A stretch of DNA of 64,000 nt from Exiguobacterium sp. BMC-KP (GTDB taxonomy: Bacteria > Bacillota > Bacilli > Exiguobacteriales > Exiguobacteriaceae): assembly GCF_001275385.1 (NCBI RefSeq), contig NZ_LGIW01000015.1, positions 558,001 through 622,000 of the forward strand, given 5' to 3'. The stretch's first letter is position 1; the number at the start of each line of letters is the position of its first letter. Positions 49,553 through 58,316 of the stretch are shown here, in pieces. Below the pieces are notes generated by a model. It made no database searches. It was not told the origin of the DNA and was given only the letters and a program-made list of their open reading frames with translations. A program made the position numbers and the translations under genes.

Positions 49553-50926
49553 ATGAAGAAGGAAGAAGTGTTGGCACAGGCGATACTCGAGCACGTCGGT
49601 GGAAAAGATAATCTCCGGCAGCTTGCGCACTGCATGACGCGGGTTCGCTTATCGTTAAAAGATCCGACGCAAGCAAATATCGACGCTTTAAAACGGATTG
49701 ATGGGGTCATGGGGGTCATTGATGACGAGACATTACAGATCGTCGTTGGACCGGGAACGGTCAATCGGGTAGCCGATCACTTAAGTCGTGAGACGGGACT
49801 CGCAATCGGGGAAGAGTCCGTCGATCCGAATTTGACACCAGAAGAACGAGCAGCTGTCGAGCGGCAAAAGGTGAAGGCGAAACAGCAGTCACCGTTCAAG
49901 CGCTTCTTACGCCGAATCGGGAACATCTTCATCCCGCTTATTCCGGGTCTTGTCGCTTCCGGTATCATCAACGGGGGGGCGAACTTCGCGAAGAATGCGG
50001 GTGTCGATGAAACGCAGACATGGATGCAGATTTTACTACTGATCGGTGGGACGGTCTTTTTATATCTCGCGATCCTTGTCGGTTGGAACACAGCGAAAGA
50101 GTTCGGTGGGACACCGGTACTCGGCGCAATCGCAGGCGGAATTTTATTCAATCCGGTGCTTGCGGACATCACGATTTACGGGGAACCGCTCGTTGCGGGC
50201 AGGGGCGGTTTGTTCGGTGTCATCTTCGCGGCCTGGTTGATGACATATCTTGAGAAACATATCCGTCGCTTCATGCTAGCATCGATTGATATCATCTTTA
50301 CGCCACTGTTGACAGTGTTAATCGTTGGGTTTGCTTCGCTGTATGCAATCATGCCGGTCGCTGGACTTCTGTCGGACGGGATCATGAAAGCAATCAATGC
50401 CGTACTTGAGGTTGGTGGACCACTTGCAGGTGCAGTACTTGCCGGCTTCTTCCTACCACTCGTCATGGTCGGTCTCCATCACGGACTAACGCCGATCCAC
50501 CTTGAGTTCTTGAACACGATTGGCAACACGCCACTCTTACCGATTCTTGCGATGGCAGGAGCGGGTCAAGTCGGGGCGGCAATGGCGATCTTCGTCAAAA
50601 CGCGTAACCCGCGTCTGCGTAACATCATCAAGGGTGCGATTCCAGTTGGTTTCCTTGGAATCGGTGAACCGCTGTTATACGGGGTCACGTTACCGCTCGG
50701 TCGTCCGTTCGTAACGGCATGTCTCGGGGCTGCGGTCGGCGGTGCCTTCCAAGCGACAATGAAGACGACAGCGCTTGGTGTCGGCGTATCCGGTTTATCA
50801 TTAACACCGTTGATCGATAACGGGATGTACTTGACGTATATCGGGGGTCTCGTCATTTCGTACGCGGCAGGTTTCCTGTTCACGTACTGGTTCGGTTTCA
50901 AAGAAGAGATGGCAGACGGTATTTAA
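49553..50926 (+). CDS. murP: PTS system N-acetylmuramic acid-specific EIIBC component
   Basis: 457 residues; ATG 49553 behind AAGGGGGAAAC. The EIIB domain (1-85) has its phosphocysteine C27 in LAHCMTRVRLSL. The EIIC membrane domain spans about 105-450, with the G-x-H-x-G-L-T-P-I-H-type segment near residue 310 (HHGLTPIHLEFL) and the GEPLLYGVTLPLGRP signature. No EIIA domain is attached, as in Bacillus MurP, so a shared EIIA (glucose type) is required. Substrate assignment rests on the murQ and mupG neighbours. Confidence 0.93.
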   Translation: MKKEEVLAQAILEHVGGKDNLRQLAHCMTRVRLSLKDPTQANIDALKRIDGVMGVIDDETLQIVVGPGTVNRVADHLSRETGLAIGEESVDPNLTPEERAAVERQKVKAKQQSPFKRFLRRIGNIFIPLIPGLVASGIINGGANFAKNAGVDETQTWMQILLLIGGTVFLYLAILVGWNTAKEFGGTPVLGAIAGGILFNPVLADITIYGEPLVAGRGGLFGVIFAAWLMTYLEKHIRRFMLASIDIIFTPLLTVLIVGFASLYAIMPVAGLLSDGIMKAINAVLEVGGPLAGAVLAGFFLPLVMVGLHHGLTPIHLEFLNTIGNTPLLPILAMAGAGQVGAAMAIFVKTRNPRLRNIIKGAIPVGFLGIGEPLLYGVTLPLGRPFVTACLGAAVGGAFQATMKTTALGVGVSGLSLTPLIDNGMYLTYIGGLVISYAAGFLFTYWFGFKEEMADGI

Positions 50927-50934
50927 GGTATTGA

Positions 50935-50979
50935 AAAGCAGTTGAATCCTTCTAAAAAAGAAGGAATCAGCTGCTTTTT
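50935..50979 (+). terminator. Intra-operon terminator between murP and mupG
   Basis: AAAGCAG and ATCCTTCT on the left pair with AGAAGGA and GCTGCTTT on the right, followed by T. It should lower mupG expression relative to murQP. Confidence 0.85.
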
Positions 50980-51009
50980 CCCTAAGTAGAGAAAGGAAGG
51001 AGTGAGTCG

Positions 51010-52056
51010 ATGAAAGGATTATCAATTTATTTAAATGAACCGATGACGGATGAGACGGTTGAGTGGTTGCAGTGGATGCGCGATGTCGGGTTTTCGTCGC
51101 TCTTTACATCACTACATATTCCGGAGGATGATTCCTCGCTGTACATCGAACGGTTGCAAGCGCTCGGTCGCGTAGCAAAGACACTCGGGTATGAACTTGT
51201 CGCGGACATCGCACCGGCGTCACTTGCGACGCTCGGAAAGACGTGGGAGACAGCAGCAACGCTAACGGAGTGGGGCGTCACGGGACTGCGCCTTGATTAC
51301 GGCATCAGTCCACAGCAAATCGCGACGTTATCGAACCAGATGATGGTCGCGCTCAACGCCAGTACGTTAACGGCAGACGAATTAGCTGAGATGAAAGCAC
51401 ACGGGCTTCAAATCGAACGTACGGAAGCGTGGCATAACTTTTATCCAAGACCAGAGACAGGGCTCGATCGGACGTGGTTTGACGGAAAAAATGCCTGGTT
51501 GCGCGCACAAGGACTACGCGTCCAAGCATTCATACCAGGCGACGGAACACTTCGCGGACCGTTGTTCGAGACGTTACCGACACTTGAAGACCACAGAAAA
51601 GCGGCACCGTTCGCTAGTTACATGGACTTACAGCCGACCGTCGACCGAATTCTTGTTGGGGATCCCCGATTAACGGACGCGACGATTCGGCAATTCGAAG
51701 CAGAGCAAGACGGAGTTATCTTACTGCGGGCACTCGCGAACGGACAACAGGCACGACGCTACACGGAAACGAATCGGTTTGATCCAGCGCGTGATGTCAT
51801 ACGGTCCGTTGAATCTCGGATGAGTCCGTCGAAAATGGACCTGACACCACACGATACGTCTGCTCGTCCGCTTGGAACAATCACGATTGATAATGAACGC
51901 TACGGGCGATACGCCGGTGAGGTGCAAATCACGAAGTGTGATCTTTCGACAGATGAACGGATCAATGTCCTTGGACGAGTGATTGAAGAAGATCGCCCAT
52001 TAGTAACACAGATTGGTCCAGGACAGAAGTTCCGGATTAACTGGGTGACGCCATGA
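51010..52056 (+). CDS. mupG: 6-phospho-N-acetylmuramidase (DUF871 family, MupG)
   Basis: 348 residues; ATG 51010 behind AAAGGAAGGAG. The DUF871 layout is visible: N-terminal TIM barrel (LSIYLNEPMTDETVEWLQWM, GVTGLRLDYGI, HNFYPRPETGLD) and a C-terminal cyclophilin-like domain (GTITIDNERYGRYAGEVQI, near 285-340). In Staphylococcus aureus MupG splits MurNAc-6P-GlcNAc taken up by the PTS, giving MurNAc-6P for MurQ. Its place after murQ and murP supports the same role. Confidence 0.9.
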   Translation: MKGLSIYLNEPMTDETVEWLQWMRDVGFSSLFTSLHIPEDDSSLYIERLQALGRVAKTLGYELVADIAPASLATLGKTWETAATLTEWGVTGLRLDYGISPQQIATLSNQMMVALNASTLTADELAEMKAHGLQIERTEAWHNFYPRPETGLDRTWFDGKNAWLRAQGLRVQAFIPGDGTLRGPLFETLPTLEDHRKAAPFASYMDLQPTVDRILVGDPRLTDATIRQFEAEQDGVILLRALANGQQARRYTETNRFDPARDVIRSVESRMSPSKMDLTPHDTSARPLGTITIDNERYGRYAGEVQITKCDLSTDERINVLGRVIEEDRPLVTQIGPGQKFRINWVTP

Positions 52057-52411
52057 AGCAGATCGTTGCTGAGCGCTTCGCCTAACTATATCGAGGAGAG
52101 CTGTTCACGGTCATCACGATTTTACCGCTTAGCTGGTTCAGAAATCGTCTTTTTCCACAGCTTCAGCTATTTGAATTAAGCGCATTTTGGATGTCGTTGT
52201 TCCTATTCGAACTATTACTGATTCAGGGGGCATCGTATTGGTATAGCAAGTGGAGTCGTCTGAAGAAAGAAGGAACATTATTCAACTCATGTACGATAAC
52301 CGGCCGGATATGCAATACTTAATACGGAATAAACGGTTGAAACGATCGGAATTAAGTAAAGATATACAACGACTGCGTAAAGTTGTCGAGGTAGGGGTTC
52401 ATAGAATATAG
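52053..52411 (+). pseudogene. Broken membrane-protein gene
   Basis: ATG 52053 overlaps the mupG stop, but codon 11 is TAA (52083-52085). Read through, the frame continues LYRGELFTVITILPLSWFRN with two membrane helices up to WSRLKKEGT, shifts near 52280 and ends as YDNRPDMQYLIRNKRLKR ... EVGVHRI with a stop at 52411. So one stop and one frameshift inactivate a protein of about 120 residues. Family not recognised. Confidence 0.65.
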
Positions 52412-52421
52412 GAGGGGTTAT

Positions 52422-52478
52422 ATGCTCGATATGCTCATTCGTGGCTATCGTAAATTGCGGAAGTTAAGAGGACGATAA
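52422..52478 (+). CDS. 18-residue cationic micro-ORF
   Basis: ATG 52422 follows GGAGGGG by about five bases. The product MLDMLIRGYRKLRKLRGR has net charge about +6 and an amphipathic helical look. It may be a leader, a fragment of the preceding broken gene or a real small peptide. Only the ribosome site supports it. Confidence 0.35.
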   Translation: MLDMLIRGYRKLRKLRGR

Positions 52479-52495
52479 GAAGGAGGATGTTATCG

Positions 52496-53053
52496 ATGAA
52501 ATGGATCAATCGACCAACTCGAATCAAAGCAGAATCGCCATTATGCTTCATGACGGATCCAGACACAGATTTTTGGCGTAATACGCATTATCAGTTCAAT
52601 CGACTGACGGGGCATGCGTTGCTACAGGATGCTCCAAGTGGAGAATTTAAAAGCCGAATTGAAGTGAAATTAAAACCGAATGCTACATATGATCAAGCAG
52701 GGATTTTACTCTATGTGAACGACGATCACTGGCTGAAAGTGTCGGCTGAATTCATTCCGGATGGTCCGTCACATATCGGTGCCGTCGTGACGAGCTTCGG
52801 TTATTCGGACTGGTCGTGTCGGGACGTCGACAATACGCTGTTTGACGCAACGCTGATCTTTGAACTTCATTATCTCAATCAAGATGTGACGTTGTATCAC
52901 GTGACGGGAGAGCACAAAGAGCAACTCCGCATCGCACACTTGCATGACGTGATGGATTTGAAGATTGGACCGTACGGCTGTAGTCCGGATGTAGAAGCAG
53001 CAGGATGTGAAGTGGAAGTACTAAACTTTTCGTTAGAAAAAATCAATGATTAA
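52496..53053 (+). CDS. DUF1349 domain protein
   Basis: 185 residues from ATG 52496, behind AAGGAGG; ATG 52487 is too close to that site. Opening TDPDTDFWRNTHYQF, then DQAGILLYVNDDHWLKVSAEF and the end GPYGCSPDVEAAGCEVEVLNFSL are typical of DUF1349, a beta-jelly-roll family related to carbohydrate-binding (LamG-like) folds. Function unknown; placed next to sugar salvage genes. Confidence 0.88.
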   Translation: MKWINRPTRIKAESPLCFMTDPDTDFWRNTHYQFNRLTGHALLQDAPSGEFKSRIEVKLKPNATYDQAGILLYVNDDHWLKVSAEFIPDGPSHIGAVVTSFGYSDWSCRDVDNTLFDATLIFELHYLNQDVTLYHVTGEHKEQLRIAHLHDVMDLKIGPYGCSPDVEAAGCEVEVLNFSLEKIND

Positions 53054-53087
53054 TACAACCATAAAAATGATTAATACACCATAAAAA
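53047..53087 (+). repeat. Two-copy 20/21-base tandem repeat at the DUF1349 stop
   Basis: TGATTAATACAACCATAAAA(A) at 53047-53067 recurs as TGATTAATACACCATAAAAA at 53068-53087. The first copy contains the stop codon. Confidence 0.8.
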
Positions 53088-53122
53088 AGTGAAGCGATGG
53101 TATACATCGTCCCACTTTTTTT
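53084..53122. terminator. Bidirectional terminator between DUF1349 and citrate synthase genes
   Basis: AAAAAGTG (53084-53091) pairs with CACTTTTT (53113-53120), inner GCGATG/CATCG, with A and T runs suited to both strands. Confidence 0.8.
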
Positions 53123-53151
53123 AATAGATAAATTGTTAATAAGAAAGTGTA

Positions 53152-54258
53152 TTAAAACTTAGCCGCTTTTTCTGGCATTTGACCCGTATAAGACGATTGT
53201 GGTCTGAAAATCCGGTTGTCTTGCGCTTGTTCGAGAATGTGTGCCGTCCAACCGATGATACGGCTAGAAGTAAAGGTCGGTGTGAACAGTTCTTTTGGAA
53301 TATCGAGTCCTTTTAAGACGGCTGCCGCGAAGAACTCAACGTTCGTATACAACTTTCTACCTGGTTTGTATTCTTCGAGTAAATCTATCGCCGTTTGCTC
53401 CATTTGTGTAATCAGGTTGAACCAATCACTCTCTTGTGCAAGGTCTTTCGAGACGACTTTTAAGGCTTCTGAACGGGGATCACGTGTCTTATAGACGCGG
53501 TGACCAAAGCCCATCAGTTTTTCGCCTTTCTCTAACTTGTTTCGAATCCACGGCTCGATGTTATCGATCGTTCCGATTTCATCAATCATTTCAATGACTT
53601 CTGACGGAGCTCCACCGTGAAGTGGACCTTTCATCGAACCAATCGCAGCACAGACACCAGAAATCATTTCCGATTCCGTCGAGACGACGACACGGGAAGC
53701 AAACGTCGAAGCATTCATACCATGTTCAATCGTTAGGATCAGATACGCCGTCAGTGCCTTAATCTCAACGTCACTCGGCAATTGTCCCTTGATCATATAG
53801 ATGTAATTCGCGACGTGATCAAGTTCCGGATTCGGTTCGATGAAGTCAGCACCTTGATTTTTTTGATATTTATAAGCAATGATCGTTGGCAGGAGTGCCG
53901 TTAAGTGCATCGCTTGATCAATCGTTGGTGGCCAAGCGAAAGCGGGTGTACCAAGCGCCGAGATTGCTGTGCGCATCGTGCTCATGACATCCATCTCGTT
54001 CGGTAATGTATCTAAAATAGTCTTTACATAAGAAGGAAGTTCGCGGTAGCTTGTCATCTGTTCCTTGAATGTCAAAAGTTCCGATTCAGTCGGGAACGCA
54101 CCATTCCAAATAAAATACGCGACTTCTTCAAATGAATAAGATAATGCGAGTTCCTTTGCCCAGTGTCCACGATAGACGAGATGCCCTAACGTCCCATCCA
54201 CTAATCCGATCTGTGTTTCTGCGGCAATGACGCCTTCTAGTCCTTTTTTGTACTCCAT
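53152..54258 (-). CDS. Citrate synthase / 2-methylcitrate synthase family
   Basis: 368 residues from ATG 54258 behind AAAGGAG. Active-site histidines H214 (GPLHGGA) and H253 (GFGHRVYKTRDPR) are in place, and the substrate-binding EHGMNAS (H179) too. The third catalytic position is E308 in YTNVEFFAA, where most citrate synthases carry aspartate (NVDF). The length matches the short Gram-positive type. It condenses acetyl-CoA (or propionyl-CoA) with oxaloacetate. No aconitase or isocitrate dehydrogenase gene is adjacent, so this could be a CitA- or MmgD-like paralogue and not the main citZ. Confidence 0.9.
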   Translation of the reverse strand: MEYKKGLEGVIAAETQIGLVDGTLGHLVYRGHWAKELALSYSFEEVAYFIWNGAFPTESELLTFKEQMTSYRELPSYVKTILDTLPNEMDVMSTMRTAISALGTPAFAWPPTIDQAMHLTALLPTIIAYKYQKNQGADFIEPNPELDHVANYIYMIKGQLPSDVEIKALTAYLILTIEHGMNASTFASRVVVSTESEMISGVCAAIGSMKGPLHGGAPSEVIEMIDEIGTIDNIEPWIRNKLEKGEKLMGFGHRVYKTRDPRSEALKVVSKDLAQESDWFNLITQMEQTAIDLLEEYKPGRKLYTNVEFFAAAVLKGLDIPKELFTPTFTSSRIIGWTAHILEQAQDNRIFRPQSSYTGQMPEKAAKF

Positions 54259-54436
54259 CTTCAACACTCCTTTTCTCTTATCTATAGTCAGTATGACGTA
54301 CGTTACCACTAAATCACCAGTAATTTGAATGCGTTTCCAAAATTATTCGTTACTGCGTTATAATTAAAGGGAAATTCTACTCTATTAACAAAAAAATCAA
54401 TTTAATAAGACGTTCGTAACTTAAGAAGGAGTACAT

Positions 54437-54703
54437 ATGAGTAAAGCCATGATTATTCGTTTGCTAGGGTATTTTTTTGTATTGCATGTCTTTTTAATGA
54501 TCGATATCTTCTTTTCGGTGAGCCGAACGATTCTGGAGCCGCTTGGATTAGTCGTTGCTTCATTAATGTTGTTTGTTCCCATCAAACGGCTAAAGCCCTT
54601 AGAGGATCAAACGCTGTCAGTATTCAAATCAACTATCACTGTCGTGTTAGGCATGCTCCTGATGGGCGGATTGTTTTTACCCATTGTATTTATCTTCGGA
54701 TAG
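54437..54703 (+). CDS. Small membrane protein
   Basis: 88 residues; ATG 54437 behind AGAAGGAG. Three hydrophobic segments (about 7-28, 35-50, 63-86). Not recognised. Monocistronic, divergent from citrate synthase. Confidence 0.6.
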   Translation: MSKAMIIRLLGYFFVLHVFLMIDIFFSVSRTILEPLGLVVASLMLFVPIKRLKPLEDQTLSVFKSTITVVLGMLLMGGLFLPIVFIFG

Positions 54704-54727
54704 GTGATCCTTTATACGTCATAACAA

Positions 54728-54762
54728 AAAGAGACCAGGACAGTGTGAGTGTCCCGGTCTTC
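54728..54762. terminator. Terminator shared by the small membrane protein and the siderophore operon
   Basis: AGACCAGGACA (54732-54742) pairs with TGTCCCGGTCT (54750-54760, one mismatch). The minus strand continues in T5, so it mainly ends the reductase gene. Confidence 0.8.
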
Positions 54763-54763
54763 T

Positions 54764-55459
54764 TCATGCCAAAAACGTATCCAATTGGTCTTGGCGTTTA
54801 TCAATCATAATCTGAGCCTTTGGAATGTTAGCGTCTTGCAACACGTTAATTGTGTCATGGAGGAATTCATCACTACCGACAACGTAATACAAACCTTCCT
54901 TGTCTGCTGTCATATCCTTTAAAGCATCGTAGTAGGCGGAGCGACTCTCAACATAAGTGGAGCTAAACTGCTCATGCGAAGGAAGTTGAGTCTTGAATAG
55001 TTCAGTCCGGGCAGAGTCGACGTTCAACGAGTGCATGTGCGGAATGCCGCTTCTATCAATCTGATGTTGCAAAGTGATTGGACGAAATGTTGCCAGACCA
55101 ACGCCTGCTGAGAGTAAGTACACCGTACGACCTTCCCGACGCAACGGAATATTCGAATGCGTTTTGAATAAGGCGATCTTCTCACCCATTTTCAATTGCT
55201 GAAGTGTCTGCTTGAAGACGGAACATTCCGGTTTGATCCGTGTCGTGATCCCGATCGTCCCTTCGCTAGGTAACGTCGAAATCGACATATGCCGGATCAG
55301 ACTACGGTTCGGCTTTTCGCCTACATTAAAACCTTCGAGCGCCATATGCGTGTGTGCCCCTTCCTCCCAAACGAAATCATCTGGAAGTTTTAAATGAAAC
55401 GTATAGGTATGTTCACCCTCTTGCGTCACTTGTTCTAGTGGTAGCCAATCGATCTGCAT
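54764..55459 (-). CDS. FNR-type flavin/NAD(P)H oxidoreductase, probable ferric-siderophore reductase
   Basis: 231 residues; ATG 55459 behind GAGGAATG. FAD-binding beta-barrel with the R-x-x-S-type motif RHMSISTLP (about 56-64), then the NAD-binding half opening at VYLLSAGVGLATFRPI and ending VVGSDEFLHDTI. It is the last gene of the siderophore uptake operon, 30 bases after the ATPase gene, which suggests it releases iron from imported siderophore by reduction. That role is inference from position. Confidence 0.82.
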   Translation of the reverse strand: MQIDWLPLEQVTQEGEHTYTFHLKLPDDFVWEEGAHTHMALEGFNVGEKPNRSLIRHMSISTLPSEGTIGITTRIKPECSVFKQTLQQLKMGEKIALFKTHSNIPLRREGRTVYLLSAGVGLATFRPITLQHQIDRSGIPHMHSLNVDSARTELFKTQLPSHEQFSSTYVESRSAYYDALKDMTADKEGLYYVVGSDEFLHDTINVLQDANIPKAQIMIDKRQDQLDTFLA

Positions 55460-55489
55460 CTTTCATTCCTCATTTCTATTAATAAAGTA

Positions 55490-56242
55490 TCAATACACAG
55501 CAATCGGACCATATGGGCCTTCGATGATCTCAAGTCGCGTCTCGAAAATATCGGATAACGTCTCTTCGACCATGATTTCCTTGACCGTTCCGAAAGCGGC
55601 GATTTGTCCGTCCTTCATCGCACAGATGTGATCCGCGTATTTGGCAGCAAAATTGATGTCATGCAAAACCGTGATGATCGTTCGTCCGAACGTATCGGCA
55701 ACGTGTCGCAGGTAGCCCATCATCTGGACGGAGCGGGCGATATCAAGGTTATTGAGTGGCTCGTCGAGTAAGACGTATTCCGTTTCTTGACAAAGCACCA
55801 TCGCAACATAAGCTCGTTGCCGCTGACCACCAGATAATTCGTCGAGGTAGCGGTTCTCAAGTGACGTCAGTTCAAGAAAATCGATGTATTTCGAGATGAT
55901 TGTTTCATCATCCGCTGTCAGGCGACCTTGTGAGTAGGGGAACCGTCCAAAACCGACAAGCTGCCGGACCGTCAGCCGCGTCACGAAATGATTTTCTTGT
56001 CGCAAGATCGTGATGATCTTTGCTAAGTCTTTCGATTTACTACTTGTCACGTCCATCCCGGCGACTTCGATCTGCCCGGCATCGAGATCAAGCAAACGCC
56101 CGATCATCATCAACGTCGTTGACTTGCCGGCACCGTTTGGACCAATCAATGCCGTGAATCCGCCTTTTGGAATCGATAGATCGATCGGACCGATCCGGAC
56201 GTCGTCCGTATACGATTTTTTTACTTGTTCGAGTGATATCAT
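55490..56242 (-). CDS. Iron-siderophore ABC transporter ATP-binding protein
   Basis: 250 residues; ATG 56242 behind AAGAGGTCCC and overlapping the permease stop by four bases. Walker A GPNGAGKST, signature LSGGQRQRAY, Walker B YVLLDEPLNNLD and switch histidine TVLHDINFA are all canonical. FecE/YclP-like; it powers uptake through the two permeases upstream. Confidence 0.95.
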   Translation of the reverse strand: MISLEQVKKSYTDDVRIGPIDLSIPKGGFTALIGPNGAGKSTTLMMIGRLLDLDAGQIEVAGMDVTSSKSKDLAKIITILRQENHFVTRLTVRQLVGFGRFPYSQGRLTADDETIISKYIDFLELTSLENRYLDELSGGQRQRAYVAMVLCQETEYVLLDEPLNNLDIARSVQMMGYLRHVADTFGRTIITVLHDINFAAKYADHICAMKDGQIAAFGTVKEIMVEETLSDIFETRLEIIEGPYGPIAVY

Positions 56243-57303
56243 AGGGACCTCTTTCTAAGCAACACGATAAGGAAAATCAGACCGCCGAACAGTTCGATGA
56301 TGACGGAGACGACGCTTGGCGTGTTGAAAATGTGATACATGAAGAAATAAGCACTTGTTAAAACGAAGAATCCAATTGCGAATGCCATCGGGAAAACGTA
56401 TTTGTGATCGTACGTCGCAGCGACCTGATAACTGAGTGTCGCCACTAAGAAACCAAAGAACGTCAAGGGCCCGATCAGCGCCGTCGACATCGACATCAAG
56501 AGTGAAATCAGAATCAAGAAGTAGATGACACTGCCGCGATGATTGACACCGAACGATGTCGCAACCTCTTTTCCGAGTGCGACGACGTTGAGTCGTCCGG
56601 ACGAAAAGTAGAGCAACAGACCAACGACGAGGACAACCGGAATGACGATCGGGAAGTAAGCTGCGTCGGCATTCGTGACCGAACCGAACAGTCGCGCTTG
56701 TAAGATATCGAACTCGGACGGGTCGAGCATTTTCCGCATGAACGACGACAGGGAGTTCAGACCAGTACCGAGAATGATCCCGACGAGCAACATCAGTTGC
56801 AAGTTCGCGTACTTACCAGACAGTAACCATCCGTATAACAAGAGACTCATCGCAAGCATGATCGTGACCTGTGTCAAAAAGGCGCTTGTACCCGTAAAGC
56901 CGACGAGTGCTCCCGCACCGAAGAAGAAAATCATCGATGTCTGAATCGTCGAGTAGAGTGCGTCAAAACCGAGCAGGGACGGTGTGATGATCCGGTTGCT
57001 CGTGACCGAATGAAAGGCGACGGTCGCTAGACTTTGACAGATTGCGGCAATCGCCATCGTGATGACAGCCGTGATCCGACGCTCGACGACCGGCCAAAAG
57101 GACGGAGAATCAAACGGAACCGGATTATTGTAGAGCAAGAGACCGATCGTACTGAGTACTCCGCCGCTGAGGAACAGAATGAGGAGGATCCAGTAGCGGC
57201 GCTCGAGTCGCTTCGACTGAAACGCAGACGCCCGGCGATTGGTTTCACGTGTAACGCTCGGTTGAATTCGTGTATGTTCTTGTTGTCTAATCGCGGTACT
57301 CAT
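56239..57303 (-). CDS. Iron-siderophore ABC transporter permease 2 (FecCD family)
   Basis: 354 residues with a long basic N-terminal extension (about 35 residues) before the first helix. Typical FecCD features: GALVGFTGTSAFL region, GLNSLSSFMRK, VALGKEVATSFGVN and GPLTFFGFLVATLS. The start overlaps the end of permease 1 by four bases (ATGA). YclO-like. Forms the heterodimeric channel with permease 1. Confidence 0.93.
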   Translation of the reverse strand: MSTAIRQQEHTRIQPSVTRETNRRASAFQSKRLERRYWILLILFLSGGVLSTIGLLLYNNPVPFDSPSFWPVVERRITAVITMAIAAICQSLATVAFHSVTSNRIITPSLLGFDALYSTIQTSMIFFFGAGALVGFTGTSAFLTQVTIMLAMSLLLYGWLLSGKYANLQLMLLVGIILGTGLNSLSSFMRKMLDPSEFDILQARLFGSVTNADAAYFPIVIPVVLVVGLLLYFSSGRLNVVALGKEVATSFGVNHRGSVIYFLILISLLMSMSTALIGPLTFFGFLVATLSYQVAATYDHKYVFPMAFAIGFFVLTSAYFFMYHIFNTPSVVSVIIELFGGLIFLIVLLRKRSL

Positions 57304-58316
57304 CTGATACCTCCAGTCTTCCGTCGACGTAACAGAATGATGAGGAAGACGGCTGCCCCGACCGTTCCGAGAATCAAGGAGACCGGTAGCTCAAACGGAC
57401 GGATGATCGTGCGTGAAATCAAATCACTGATTAAAATCGTCGCCATCCCAATCAGACAGACCCACGGCAGATTACTACGGAGATCGTCACCGCGAAACAT
57501 CGAGACGATGTTCGGAACGATCAAGCCGAGGAACGGCAGATTGCCGATGACAGTCGCGACGACACCGACGGATAGGGCAATCAGCCCGGTCGCAATCAGC
57601 ATCAGTCGATTGTAGTTGACGCCAAGACTCGTCGCGACGTCTTCGCCGAGTCCGACGAGCGTCAAGCGACTCGCGAGAAAGAAGATGCAGACCGTGACAC
57701 CGATGATGATCCAGAGATATTCGTAGCGACCGATCTGGACGGATGCGAACGAGCCGACGAACCAGCCTTCGATCGCTTGGCTGGCACGGAAGAACAACCC
57801 GAGAAACGTCGATATCGCGGAGATGACGGCTCCGAGCATCAGACCGATGATTGGAACGATCAACGATGACCGCAATCGGACCGAACGGAGAAACCAGAAG
57901 AAGACCATCGTTCCGATGAACGCAAAAAGAATAGCACCGGTCATCCGCATCATCAACGATGGTGCCGGAACGAGTAAGTAAACGGCTAACAGTCCGAGTC
58001 CCGCCCATTCGATCGTTCCTGTCGTCGTCGGTTCAACGAGGCGGTTTTGCGTGATCAGTTGCATGACGAGTCCAGCCATTGCCATCGCAGCACCCGTTAG
58101 CATCAAGGCGAGTGTCCGCGGAACACGTGTGATCCAGAACATATCGAAATCGTTCGCGGCACTCCGTAGTTCGTAGACGCCAGTGAAGAGGGACGCCGTC
58201 GCGAGCGCTAAGACGAGACATAAGGGTAAGACGAACGGCTTCGTCCAAACGACAGAAAAGGAAGGTCGAGCGGATGGCTCAACTCTTCCATTCATTTGTT
58301 GCTGTGCGTGTGCCAT
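57300..58316 (-). CDS. Iron-siderophore ABC transporter permease 1 (FecCD family)
   Basis: 338 residues; ATG 58316 overlaps the binding-protein stop by one base. FecCD hallmarks: RVPRTLALMLTGAAMAMAGLVMQ, the VGLGEDVATSLGVNYNR loop and GNLPFLGLIVPNIV. YclN-like. About ten membrane helices. Confidence 0.94.
   Translation of the reverse strand: MAHAQQQMNGRVEPSARPSFSVVWTKPFVLPLCLVLALATASLFTGVYELRSAANDFDMFWITRVPRTLALMLTGAAMAMAGLVMQLITQNRLVEPTTTGTIEWAGLGLLAVYLLVPAPSLMMRMTGAILFAFIGTMVFFWFLRSVRLRSSLIVPIIGLMLGAVISAISTFLGLFFRASQAIEGWFVGSFASVQIGRYEYLWIIIGVTVCIFFLASRLTLVGLGEDVATSLGVNYNRLMLIATGLIALSVGVVATVIGNLPFLGLIVPNIVSMFRGDDLRSNLPWVCLIGMATILISDLISRTIIRPFELPVSLILGTVGAAVFLIILLRRRKTGGIR

Noticed and set aside
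53047-53087. Repeat pair considered as a CRISPR fragment
   Set aside because: Only two copies directly abutting with no spacer, overlapping a stop codon.
57034-57615. 193-codon plus-strand open frame
   Set aside because: It is antisense to two intact overlapping permease genes, arginine-rich in the way of GC-skew shadows, and has no ribosome site.
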